Part shown: piece by piece, positions 31,522-40,787 of the stretch
How the letters are laid out: each line of letters begins with the position of its first letter
Position numbering within the stretch: the first letter of the stretch is position 1
Origin: Nocardioides sp. ChNu-153
GTDB lineage: Bacteria > Actinomycetota > Actinomycetes > Propionibacteriales > Nocardioidaceae
Assembly: GCF_030466625.1 (NCBI RefSeq)
Contig: NZ_JADEVT010000004.1
Coordinates: forward strand, 62,001 to 126,000
Length of the DNA: 64,000 nt
Reading direction: 5' to 3'
Made by a program: the position numbers and the translations under genes
Notes under the pieces: model-generated
Seen by the model: only the letters and a program-made list of their open reading frames with translations
Database searches by the model: none
Told to the model about the DNA's origin: nothing

Positions 31522-32741
31522 CCCGCCCCGGCGGCCGGCCCCCGGCCCACTTCCTCCACCTCCCCGGGGACCACCTCGGCGTCGTCTGCGAGGCGGGCGT
31601 CGCCATCGTCGACCGCACCGTCGGGGCACCCGCCGCGACCGTGCTGTGGGAGGTGCTGAGCGAGGGCGCCGACCTCGGCGTGTTCCTCGCGGCGCTCGGC
31701 GCGGTGAGCGAGCGCACCCTGCTCGACCTGCCGCCGTTCGCGATCGCCCTGTGGTCGGGCCCGACCCCCGAGCGTCGCACCCACCTCGCCGCCCGCGGCA
31801 CGGGCTTCGTCGCCAGCGCGAGCGGCGACACCGACCACGCCGTGGCGGGCACCGGGGCCGCCACCTGGACCGAGCGCACCGTGGACGGCGCCCAGCGCAT
31901 CGCCGTGCGGGCCACCCCGCCGGGCGCGAGCGGCGACGCCACGCCCACGGCGCCACCGCCCGCGCTCCCCATCGTCTCCGGGGTCGCGCCCGCCCGCCGG
32001 CTGCACTCCCCCGGCTGGGGCCGCTCCGACGCGGGCGCCGGCGCCGACCACGTCGCCGGCCACGCCGGCCAGCTCGCCGGCCGGCTCGCCCGGGCCCTCC
32101 CCGACGCGGGCGCACGGCGCCCGGTGCTGCGCCCGGGCGGGTCGCCCGACCGATCCGTCGACGTGTCCGGCACGCTGCACCGGCCCCTCGCCCCGCTCGC
32201 GGTGCCGCCCGAGGAGGGCATCGGCACCACGCGGCTCGGCTCCCGCGGCGGGCCCGTCCGGCCCGGAGGACCGGCGGACGGCGCGGCCGGCCCGGGCACG
32301 CTGCCGTCGGTGGCCTGCCCCGAGGGCCACCCGAACCCCCCGCACCGCACGACGTGCCGCGTGTGCGGGGTCCTCGTCACGCGCGACGTCCGTCCGGTCG
32401 CCGCACCCGTCCGGGGCCGGATGACGGTCAGCACCGGGGAGGTCGTCGAGATCGACGCCCCCGTCGTCGTGGGCCGCTCCCCCCGGCCGGACCTGGTGCC
32501 CCGACCGGGCACGGTGCGGCTGGTCGCCGTGCCCGAGGGCCACGTCTCCGCCACCCACGTCGAGGTGCGCCCCGACGGCTGGCAGGTCGTCGCCCTCGAC
32601 CGGCGCTCGACCAACGGCACCTTCTTGCGCCGCCCCGACCACGAGCCCCTCCGCCTGCGGGACGAGCCGGTCGTGCTCGCCAGCGGGGACGTGCTCGACC
32701 TCGGCCACGGGGCGTGGCTGTCGTTCGACGAGCTCGCCTGA
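31518..32741 (+). CDS. FHA-domain protein with zinc-ribbon
   Basis: A 407-residue protein. The N-terminal 125 residues are an unassigned domain. A long Pro/Gly/Ala-rich linker follows, then a zinc ribbon (CPEGH, CRVCG at about residues 270-285). A C-terminal FHA domain has the phosphothreonine-binding pattern VVVGRSPR, SATHVEV and STNGTFL. FHA domains bind pThr peptides made by Ser/Thr kinases. ATG 31518 overlaps the PP2C stop as ATGA. Confidence 0.88.
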   Translation: MTRPGGRPPAHFLHLPGDHLGVVCEAGVAIVDRTVGAPAATVLWEVLSEGADLGVFLAALGAVSERTLLDLPPFAIALWSGPTPERRTHLAARGTGFVASASGDTDHAVAGTGAATWTERTVDGAQRIAVRATPPGASGDATPTAPPPALPIVSGVAPARRLHSPGWGRSDAGAGADHVAGHAGQLAGRLARALPDAGARRPVLRPGGSPDRSVDVSGTLHRPLAPLAVPPEEGIGTTRLGSRGGPVRPGGPADGAAGPGTLPSVACPEGHPNPPHRTTCRVCGVLVTRDVRPVAAPVRGRMTVSTGEVVEIDAPVVVGRSPRPDLVPRPGTVRLVAVPEGHVSATHVEVRPDGWQVVALDRRSTNGTFLRRPDHEPLRLRDEPVVLASGDVLDLGHGAWLSFDELA

Positions 32742-32786
32742 GGGCGGCTCCGCCGCGGGGACCGCTGGGGGCGGCTCCGCGCGGGG

Positions 32787-34028
32787 TCAGCTGCGGGGGG
32801 CCACCCGGAAGGTGAACCAGGTCGACTTCAGCCCCAGCTTGGAGCGCACCGTCGCGCCCGTGACCGTCACGGTCCCGGCGCTGCCGCGGAACGTCACGGA
32901 GTTCACCCGGCCGCCCCACTCGCCGTACCCGTTGCGGTCGGAGACCGCGATGGCCTGCAGGTTGCCGAGCTGGGGCCAGGCCCGCTCGATGGTGACGTCG
33001 GTGACGCGCAGCAGCCAGGTGTGGTTGGGGTTGGCGGACGTGCTGTCGTAGGGGTCCTGGCGGGCCGTGAGGTACGGCGCGGAGCCGTTGTTGGTCCACC
33101 CGCCGTTGGACGAGGAGAACTGCGCGAACGCCGGCTCGCCCTGGTAGCTGAGGATGGCGCCCGCCGTCGCGTCGATCGCGCGGTTGGAGCCCGACTTCTC
33201 GGCGGTGTACCCGCCGTACACCTGGCAGGTGGTGGTGTCGCAGATCTGGTAGTGGCGCGCCTTGGGCTCGGAGCGCTGCTGCACGGCGTACGTGCGGGCC
33301 GCGACGGCCTGCGCCTGCACGGCGGCCGGGGTCCACGAGGACGGCATCTCGCGCGGCACGACGCCGCGCAGGTAGTGCTCGAGCGTCACGTGGTTGACCG
33401 TGTCGCGGCGCGAGGCGCCGGGCTCGCTGATGGCGGCGCGCAGGGTGCCGCGGTACTGCACCGTCGAGCGCCCGCCGTCGAGGATCAGCGGGATCGCCCC
33501 GCCGCTGGCGTAGAGCTCGGCCTCGCCCTGCGTGCGCTTCCAGAACACCCACTTGCCGCCGCGGGCGAAGCTGACGATGGAGGTGTCCGAGCCGCCGTAG
33601 CTGACCCGCCAGCTGCCCGACACGCCGGCCGGGACGGGCAGGCGCGCGTTCGTCCCGCGGTCGACGACCGTCAGGCCCTCGCGCCAGCCGACGATCGTGT
33701 CGCCGTCGTCGTCGGCGCTGATGCGGACGCTGATGGTGCCGCCGGCCGTCGTGACGGTGGTGCCCGGGTAGTAGAAGCGCAGGATCTCGCGCACGTTCAC
33801 GCCGCGCTGCGCCGCGCCGTACGCGCCGTACTGCGACATCCCGTTGCCGTGCCCGAAGCCGTGGCCGTCGATGGCGATCGTGGCCGCGTTCGGCACCGCC
33901 CACCACTGGTCGTCGACCGGTACGGCGCCCGCGCGGCCGCCGCCGGCGGCGACGAGGCCCACGCCCAGCAGCAGGGAGGCGAGGAGGCGGGCACGGCGCA
34001 GGCGGGGACGGCGCGGACGGACAGGCAC
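32787..34028 (-). CDS. secreted SpoIID/LytB-domain protein
   Basis: A 413-residue exported protein with a basic n-region and signal peptide ending near RAGAVPVDD. The SpoIID/LytB region contains HGFGHGNGMSQYGAYG, YLRGVVPREMPSSW, QAQAVAARTYA and YGGYTAEK. Related proteins are peptidoglycan lytic enzymes or amidase activators. The C-terminal 60 residues carry the strand-rich end WGGRVNSVTFRG. An AGGAG site precedes GTG 34028. Its 155-base upstream region carries an 18-bp palindrome and a leader hairpin. Confidence 0.88.
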   Translation of the reverse strand: MPVRPRRPRLRRARLLASLLLGVGLVAAGGGRAGAVPVDDQWWAVPNAATIAIDGHGFGHGNGMSQYGAYGAAQRGVNVREILRFYYPGTTVTTAGGTISVRISADDDGDTIVGWREGLTVVDRGTNARLPVPAGVSGSWRVSYGGSDTSIVSFARGGKWVFWKRTQGEAELYASGGAIPLILDGGRSTVQYRGTLRAAISEPGASRRDTVNHVTLEHYLRGVVPREMPSSWTPAAVQAQAVAARTYAVQQRSEPKARHYQICDTTTCQVYGGYTAEKSGSNRAIDATAGAILSYQGEPAFAQFSSSNGGWTNNGSAPYLTARQDPYDSTSANPNHTWLLRVTDVTIERAWPQLGNLQAIAVSDRNGYGEWGGRVNSVTFRGSAGTVTVTGATVRSKLGLKSTWFTFRVAPRS

Positions 34029-34063
34029 GGGTGGGGCTCCTGGGGCACTCGGCGGCAGGCGGC

Positions 34064-34090
34064 AGCCCCGGGCGGGGGCTACCCGGGGCT
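34064..34090 (-). promoter_or_regulatory. leader hairpin ahead of the SpoIID gene
   Basis: Nine-bp arms AGCCCCGGG and CCCGGGGCT with a nine-base loop lie 20-25 bases before the AGGAG site. The GGGGCT arm could alternatively pair with AGCCCC following the ribosome site. Any regulatory role is inference. Confidence 0.3.
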
Positions 34091-34163
34091 GGTGTGAAGG
34101 GTGTGACGGATGTGCACGACGATCGGATCACAGGCCCGCGGGGCCGTGCAATCGGAACGCTTG

Positions 34164-34181
34164 AACTACAGAGGGGTAGTT
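34164..34181. promoter_or_regulatory. AACTAC-N6-GTAGTT palindromic operator candidate
   Basis: A perfect 6-bp inverted repeat with a 6-base spacer, AT-richer than its surroundings, lies 136 bases upstream of the SpoIID gene, between it and the terminator of the next operon. The cognate factor is not recognised. Confidence 0.4.
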
Positions 34182-34202
34182 AGCGCCCCGGGTCCGCGCA
34201 CA

Positions 34203-34236
34203 ACGACGGGGCCCGCCGCGCGGCGGGCCCCGTCGT
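34203..34236 (-). terminator. hairpin terminator after the disulfide-reductase-like gene
   Basis: A perfect 15-bp stem (ACGACGGGGCCCGCC and complement, GCGC loop), 33 bases beyond the stop of the leftward flavoprotein gene. Confidence 0.75.
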
Positions 34237-34269
34237 CGTGCTGGGGGTGGTGCTGATGCTGGCGTCGGG

Positions 34270-35661
34270 TCAGACGTGGTGCATCCGGCGGGCCGCCTCG
34301 GCGATCGACCCGGACATCGACGGGTAGACGGTGAACACCGCGGCGAGCTGGTCGGCGGTGAGGCCCTCGCCCACGGCGACGGCGACCGGGTGGATGAGCT
34401 CGGAGGCGCGGGGGCCGACGACGACGCCGCCCACCACGATGCCCGTGCCCGGGCGGCAGATCAGCTTCACGAAGCCGTCGCGCACGCCCTGCATCTTCGC
34501 CCGGGGGTTCCCCGAGAGCGGGAGCAGCACGGTCTCGGCCTGGATCTCGCCCTCGTCGACCGACTGCTGCGACCAGCCGACCGTGGCGATCTCCGGGGAG
34601 GTGAAGACGTTCGAGGACACCTTGCGCAGGTCGAGCGGCTGCACCGCGTCGCCGAGGTGGTGCTGCATGGCGATCCGGCCCTGCATCGCCGCCACCGAGG
34701 CCAGCATGAGGACGCCGGTGCAGTCGCCCGCGGCGTACACGCCCCGCGCGCTCGTGCGCGAGACGCGGTCGACGCCGACGAAGCCGCCGTCCTTCAGGCG
34801 CACCCCGGCCTCCTCGAGACCGAGCCCCTCGGTGTTCGGCACGGAGCCGAGCGCCAGGATGCAGTGCGAGCACTCCACCTCGGTGCCGTCGGTCAGCCGC
34901 ACGGTGACGACGTCGCCCGAGCGGGTGACGGACTCCATCCGCGAGCGGCTCAGCACCTTCATGCCGCGCCGCGTCAGCACCTCCTCGAGCACCCCGGCCG
35001 CGTCGGCGTCCTCACCGGGCAGCACCCGGTCGCGCGAGGACACCAGGGTGACGTCGATGCCCAGCGAGAGGTACGCCGAGGCGAACTCGGCGCCGGTGAC
35101 GCCCGAGCCGACGACGACGAGCTTCTCGGGCACGTCGGCGATGTCGTAGACCTGCTCCCAGGTGAGGATGCGCTCCCCGTCGGGCACCGCGCTCGGGATG
35201 ACGCGCGGCGAGGCGCCCGTCGCGACGAGCACCGCTCCGGCCTCGAGGGTCTCCTCGCCGCCGTCGACGAGGTCGACCACGACGCGGCTCGGGCCGTCCA
35301 GGCGGCCGCGGCCGTGGACCAGCCGCACCCCCTCCCGGTCGAGACGCCGGGCGATGTCGCTCGACTGGTCGGCCGCGAGCTGCTTGACCCGGGTGTTGAC
35401 CCGGCCCAGGTCGACGCGGATCGAGGTGGCCGCGTCGCCCTCGACGTCGAGGAAGCTGAGCCCCAGCTCGGCGGAGCCCGACAGCTCCGACATGAGCTCG
35501 CTCGTGGCGATGAGGGTCTTGCTCGGCACGCAGTCGGTCAGCACGGCCGAGCCGCCCAGACCGTCGGTGTCGACCACGGTGACCTCGGCCCCGGCCTGGG
35601 CGGCGACGAGCGCGGACTCGTAGCCGCCGGGCCCGCCCCCGACGATGACGACGCGGTTCAT
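34270..35661 (-). CDS. NAD(P)H quinone reductase-type flavoprotein (LpdA-like, no redox disulfide)
   Basis: A 463-residue FAD protein of the disulfide-reductase family: VVIVGGGPGGYESALVA, VVVGSGVTGAEFAS, YAAGDCTG. At the active site the sequence is GGSAVLTDCVPSK: Ala39 replaces the first catalytic cysteine and Cys44 remains. The C-terminal catalytic His is replaced by Tyr in TVYPSMSGSIAEA. This is the pattern of Mycobacterium tuberculosis Rv3303c (LpdA), a quinone reductase, not a lipoamide dehydrogenase. ATG 35661 is chosen because GAGG sits 5 bases upstream. The stop of the true Lpd gene is 7 bases before. Confidence 0.88.
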   Translation of the reverse strand: MNRVVIVGGGPGGYESALVAAQAGAEVTVVDTDGLGGSAVLTDCVPSKTLIATSELMSELSGSAELGLSFLDVEGDAATSIRVDLGRVNTRVKQLAADQSSDIARRLDREGVRLVHGRGRLDGPSRVVVDLVDGGEETLEAGAVLVATGASPRVIPSAVPDGERILTWEQVYDIADVPEKLVVVGSGVTGAEFASAYLSLGIDVTLVSSRDRVLPGEDADAAGVLEEVLTRRGMKVLSRSRMESVTRSGDVVTVRLTDGTEVECSHCILALGSVPNTEGLGLEEAGVRLKDGGFVGVDRVSRTSARGVYAAGDCTGVLMLASVAAMQGRIAMQHHLGDAVQPLDLRKVSSNVFTSPEIATVGWSQQSVDEGEIQAETVLLPLSGNPRAKMQGVRDGFVKLICRPGTGIVVGGVVVGPRASELIHPVAVAVGEGLTADQLAAVFTVYPSMSGSIAEAARRMHHV

Positions 35662-35668
35662 CGGCACC

Positions 35669-37066
<1,398 letters not shown>

Positions 37067-37073
37067 GGGGACC

Positions 37074-37079
37074 AGACTA
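37074..37079 (-). promoter_or_regulatory. -10 element of lpd
   Basis: TAGTCT on the minus strand, 7 bases before GTG 37066; divergent from the PNP promoter. Confidence 0.45.
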
Positions 37080-37196
37080 TCCACCCGGACGGCCCCGTCC
37101 CGGGCGGGATGGCTACCGCCCGGTACGCCCTGCGCGAACGGGGCCGGGAGGTACGTCGCCCGCGTGCGCCGACGGGTGTCGCGCGCCACTCTGGCC

Positions 37197-37202
37197 TACA
37201 GT
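37197..37202 (+). promoter_or_regulatory. -10 element of the PNP gene
   Basis: TACAGT, 7 bases before GTG 37210; predicts a leaderless mRNA. Confidence 0.45.
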
Positions 37203-37209
37203 TCGCGAC

Positions 37210-38016
37210 GTGCACCACGACGACCTGGACCCGACCGAGGCCGCTACCGCTGCCGCCGCCCGCCTCGCCGAGCTGACGGGGGTGGAGCGCCACGACGCCG
37301 CCGTCGTCCTGGGCTCCGGGTGGCTCCCGGCCGTCGACATGCTCGGGGAGACGGTCGCCGAGATCGCCACCACCGACCTGCCCGGCTTCGCCCCCGCCGC
37401 GGTGGCCGGCCACGCCGGCAAGATCCGCTCCGTGCGCGCCGGCGACCGCTCCGTCCTGGTCTTCCTCAGCCGCACCCACTACTACGAGGGCCGGGGCGTG
37501 CGCGCCGTCGTGCACGGCGTGCGCACCGCCGCCGCCGCCGGGTGCCGCACCATCGTGCTGACCAACGGCTGCGGTGGCCTGAAGGACACCTGGTCCCCCG
37601 GCACCCCCGTGCTCATCAGCGACCACATCAACCTGACCGGCCGCTCCCCGATCGAGGGCCCGCAGTTCGTCGACCTCACCGACCTCTACTCGTCCCGGCT
37701 GCGCGCCCTGTGCCGCGAGGTCGAGCCCGGGCTCGACGAGGGTGTCTACGTGCAGTTCCCCGGTCCCCACTACGAGACCCCGGCCGAGATCGGCATGGTG
37801 CGCGCCATCGGCGGCCACCTCGTCGGCATGAGCACCACGCTGGAGGCCATCGCCGCCCGTCAGGCGGGCATGGAGGTGCTGGGCATCTCGCTGGTCACCA
37901 ACCTCGCGGCCGGCATCTCCGGCGAGCCGCTCGACCACGCCGAGGTGCTCGAGGCCGGTCGCTCCGCGGCCACGCGCATGGGCACCCTGCTCGGCGCCGT
38001 GGTGCCGAGGCTCTAG
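37210..38016 (+). CDS. purine-nucleoside phosphorylase (trimeric type)
   Basis: A 268-residue enzyme that phosphorolyses inosine/guanosine and deoxy forms to base plus pentose 1-phosphate. Seen are VVLGSGWLP, the phosphate-binding segment [16 protein letters not shown], the base-site [14 protein letters not shown] and [11 protein letters not shown] with VTNLAAGIS. Together with phosphosugar mutase, DeoC and adenosine deaminase in this window it makes a nucleoside salvage route. The TetR gene starts 8 bases after the stop. Confidence 0.95.
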   Translation: MHHDDLDPTEAATAAAARLAELTGVERHDAAVVLGSGWLPAVDMLGETVAEIATTDLPGFAPAAVAGHAGKIRSVRAGDRSVLVFLSRTHYYEGRGVRAVVHGVRTAAAAGCRTIVLTNGCGGLKDTWSPGTPVLISDHINLTGRSPIEGPQFVDLTDLYSSRLRALCREVEPGLDEGVYVQFPGPHYETPAEIGMVRAIGGHLVGMSTTLEAIAARQAGMEVLGISLVTNLAAGISGEPLDHAEVLEAGRSAATRMGTLLGAVVPRL

Positions 38017-38023
38017 GCCGCCC

Positions 38024-38587
38024 GTGCCGAAGATCTCGGGAGAGTCCCTGTCGGCCCACCGCGAGCAGATCCGCGAGCGGGTCTTCGCGGCGTTCGTCGA
38101 GCTCGTCGGCGAGCGCAGCTTCGAGGCCATCACCATGGCCCAGCTCGCCGCGCGGGCCGGCGTGGGACGCACGTCGATCTACCACCACTTCCCCGACAAG
38201 GACGCGGTGGTGGTGGCGTTCGCCTCCCACGAGACGACCCGCTACCTCGAGACGCTCGAGGCGGTGCTGGCGGACGCCGGCAGCCCGACCGAGCGGCTGC
38301 GCCGCTACCTGCACCACCACCTCGCCGAGGGCGAGCAGTTCCACCTGGGCCTCGGCCCCCAGGTCTACGGACTGCTCTCGGACTCCTCGCTGCGCGAGAT
38401 CCGCGAGCACGTGGTGGCGGTCGAGACCGTGCTGCGCGACATCGTGGACGAGGGGGTGGCGAGCGGCGAGTTCGCGGTGCGCGACGTCGACGCCGTCCTC
38501 CCCCTCGTCCACGCCTGCCTCAACCCGCGGCAGGTGCCCGCAGACGTCGTGGTCGAGTTCGTCCTCGGCGGGATCAGCGCACGCTGA
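38024..38587 (+). CDS. TetR/AcrR-family transcriptional regulator
   Basis: A 187-residue repressor-type protein. The N-terminal HTH is residues about 15-60 (IRERVFAAFVELVGERSF, AARAGVGRTSIYHHFPDKDAVV), followed by an all-helical ligand domain. It is likely co-transcribed with the PNP gene. Its end overlaps the convergent secreted-protein gene by 14 bases. Target and ligand unknown. It is one of the few regulators near the heme region, so it is a candidate, unproven, for the 35-bp operator at 48384. Confidence 0.9.
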   Translation: MPKISGESLSAHREQIRERVFAAFVELVGERSFEAITMAQLAARAGVGRTSIYHHFPDKDAVVVAFASHETTRYLETLEAVLADAGSPTERLRRYLHHHLAEGEQFHLGLGPQVYGLLSDSSLREIREHVVAVETVLRDIVDEGVASGEFAVRDVDAVLPLVHACLNPRQVPADVVVEFVLGGISAR

Positions 38588-39722
38588 ACGTGCGCGTCGC
38601 GCTCGACGGCTCGAAGACGTTGGACCCGCCGTACCCGACGACGAGCCGGTAGGACCCGGCCGGGAGCGCCGGCACCGCGAAGCGGCGCAGGCCGTCGAAC
38701 GCCGCGTTCGCGACGAGCTGCTGGACGCCGGACGACCACGCCACCGAGCCGTCGGCGCGGTAGACCTTCACCGCGATCGGCCCACGGGCGCGGGGCACCG
38801 TGGACCCGGTCCGGGGGTCGGTCGCCACGGCTCCGGCCAGGAGGCTGCCGGTCCGCCGGGGACCGGGCGCGACCTCGAAGGACGACACGGCCGTCGTCGC
38901 GGCGCGGGACACCACGAGCCGGCGCGTGACGACCAGCCCGTCGGCAGCCGCCTCGGGGCTGGTGACCTCGAGCTGCAGCGTGCGGGTGCCCGGCAGGGTG
39001 CGCTCGGGGACGCGGAAGCGCAGCACGCCCCCGCCCCGGTTCTCGGCCACCACCCGGGCACCGTCCAGGCCGGTGAGCAGTCCGCCGAGCGCGGCGGGCC
39101 GCTGGACGCCGCGCACGGCGAGCCAGACGAAGGTGTCGGTGCGACCGAAGGTGTGGGCGCTCGGGCCGGACGACTCGACGACGACGTCGCCGCCCAGGGC
39201 GTCGCGGTCGACCTCCAGCGGCGTCGAGGCGGAGCCGCCCGGGCCCGCCTCGCCGTCGGACTGCCAGGCGTAGACCGCGTGGTCGGCGTCGGCGAGGACC
39301 CGGTCGGCCTCCGCGGTGAGGGTCGTGGTGAGGGCTCCGGCGTACTCCTCCGCGGCGGCGGCGGGCTCCTCGACGACCGCGGCGAAGGCCGACGGGTCGA
39401 CGGACGCGGGATCGGTGAGCCCGGCCGGGCCGAGCGCGAAGGTCACGGTCGCGCCGCCACCCTCGGCGGGCAGCACCACCCCGCGGGCCGTGGCGTCGAC
39501 CGCGAGGCCGGCGGACGAGGCGGAGCGCACCCGGGCGTCGAGGGTGAACGCGTCCTCGGCGGCCTGGACGGCGCCGGGCGCGATGGCGGGGGCGGGGGCA
39601 GTGGCCGCGGCGGTGGCGGCGCCGGTGGGGGCGAGCAGGGCCGGTCCGCCGAGCGCGAGCGCGGCGAGGGAGGCGAGCGCCACGCGGCGCAAGGAGCGGG
39701 TGGGGGTACGACGAGCCGTCAC
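38574..39722 (-). CDS. secreted protein with Ig-like module and shared C-terminal domain
   Basis: A 382-residue exported protein with a signal peptide (TARRTPTRSLRRVALASLAALAL to about residue 40). The middle has a segment DHAVYAWQSDG that parallels DYALYTWQAHT in the HtaA-type protein at 40788-42491. The last 95 residues (IAVKVYRADGSVAWSSGV, LPAGSYRLVVGYGGSNVFE, ending FSVR) form a beta-rich module found in two neighbours. GTG 39722 has GGAAGG 6 bases upstream. Function unknown; the location suggests the cell surface, near heme uptake. Confidence 0.75.
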   Translation of the reverse strand: MTARRTPTRSLRRVALASLAALALGGPALLAPTGAATAAATAPAPAIAPGAVQAAEDAFTLDARVRSASSAGLAVDATARGVVLPAEGGGATVTFALGPAGLTDPASVDPSAFAAVVEEPAAAAEEYAGALTTTLTAEADRVLADADHAVYAWQSDGEAGPGGSASTPLEVDRDALGGDVVVESSGPSAHTFGRTDTFVWLAVRGVQRPAALGGLLTGLDGARVVAENRGGGVLRFRVPERTLPGTRTLQLEVTSPEAAADGLVVTRRLVVSRAATTAVSSFEVAPGPRRTGSLLAGAVATDPRTGSTVPRARGPIAVKVYRADGSVAWSSGVQQLVANAAFDGLRRFAVPALPAGSYRLVVGYGGSNVFEPSSATRTFSVR

Positions 39723-39866
39723 GGTGGTCCTTCCGAGCAAGGATCAGGGGCCGGTGCGTCCGCCCCCGCGAACGCCCGACCCTAGCGCTCGCGGGCCCCG
39801 GCCGGGAGGCCGTCGGGCGCCCCGGGGTGAGCGAGGTCGGGCGGAGGAGGTCGGGCGCTCGGCGCC

Positions 39867-40646
39867 TCAGCGCACGCGCAGCCCGCGCACGGTGGCGCCG
39901 GGCTCGAGGTTCGCGGAGCCGCCGTACCCCACGGCGAGGCGGTAGTCGCCCGCCCGCAGCACGGGCACCCGCACCACCACCGTGCCGTCGGCGGTGACCG
40001 GCAGCGTGCCCGAGCTCCAGACGCTGTCGGTGCCGAGGTAGACCTTCACCGACACCGTGGCGTCGGGCTGCGGCGGCGTGACGTCGAGGCCCCGGACGAA
40101 GGGCGCCACGAGCAGCAGGCCGGTGTCGCGGGTGGTGGGCGGCCGGATGAAGGAGGCGCCCACGACGGACTCCGCCCTGCGGACCTCGAACGCGTGGGTG
40201 GCGCGCAGGCCGTCGCCCTCTCCCCCGGCGGTGTCCAGCGTGGCCACGACCTCGTGGGGTCCGGCCCCGAGCGCGGGGTCGGGGCGCACGTGGGCGCGGC
40301 CGGACCACGAGAGCGGGAGGGTCGTCGGCTCACCGACCCCGCTGACCTCGACGCGGGCCTCGTCCCCGACGTCGCCCGCGACGTACGCGGTGAAGCCCTG
40401 CAGCGCCGCGTCGACGCGTCCGTAGGTCAGGCTGGTGGGGCCGTCCACCCGCAGCTCGACGGCCCCGTCGGACCCAGCGGCCCCACCGGCCCCGTCGGTC
40501 TCACCGGGGCGCGCCGTGGCGGGGTCGGGGCCGCCGGGGAGCACGAACGCCAGGACGGCCAGGACCGCGAGGACGACGACGGCCGCGCCGACCGCGAGGA
40601 CGGGCACGGACGACCTCGCCCCGGTGGTACGGCGCTGCTCACCCAT
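39867..40646 (-). CDS. membrane-anchored protein with shared C-terminal domain
   Basis: A 259-residue protein with one N-terminal transmembrane anchor (residues about 15-37) and an outward-facing rest. Residues about 160-259 are the same module as in the neighbours: VSVKVYLGTDSVWSSG, VPVLRAGDYRLAVGYGGSANLE, ending LRVR. The stretch before it looks like a single Ig-like domain. ATG 40646 (MGEQRR) is chosen over the upstream in-frame start because the latter would lie inside the preceding terminator region. Function unknown. Confidence 0.75.
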   Translation of the reverse strand: MGEQRRTTGARSSVPVLAVGAAVVVLAVLAVLAFVLPGGPDPATARPGETDGAGGAAGSDGAVELRVDGPTSLTYGRVDAALQGFTAYVAGDVGDEARVEVSGVGEPTTLPLSWSGRAHVRPDPALGAGPHEVVATLDTAGGEGDGLRATHAFEVRRAESVVGASFIRPPTTRDTGLLLVAPFVRGLDVTPPQPDATVSVKVYLGTDSVWSSGTLPVTADGTVVVRVPVLRAGDYRLAVGYGGSANLEPGATVRGLRVR

Positions 40647-40734
40647 GTCGGCTCCCGTCGGTGCCCGGCCGCCTCGTGCGGCCGGGGGCCGGCGCCCGGC
40701 CACCGACCAGCCCACCCTAGACGCCACGGACGCA

Positions 40735-40770
40735 CACGGGGCCCGGTCCTGGGGAGGACCGGGCCCCGTG
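40735..40770 (-). terminator. hairpin terminator of the hmu operon
   Basis: A perfect 16-bp stem (CACGGGGCCCGGTCCT and complement, GGGG loop), 17 bases after the last gene of the operon. Confidence 0.8.
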
Positions 40771-40787
40771 CGGGGTGGGAGCTGGTG

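Noticed and set aside
27051..32708. An 1885-residue open frame on the minus strand opposite pyc and the PP2C/FHA genes
   Set aside because: Low-complexity composition and complete overlap with three intact genes; no start signal or family match.
34029..34269. c-di-AMP (ydaO-type) riboswitch before the SpoIID gene
   Set aside because: Considered because such switches control actinobacterial wall hydrolases, but the conserved core segments could not be found.
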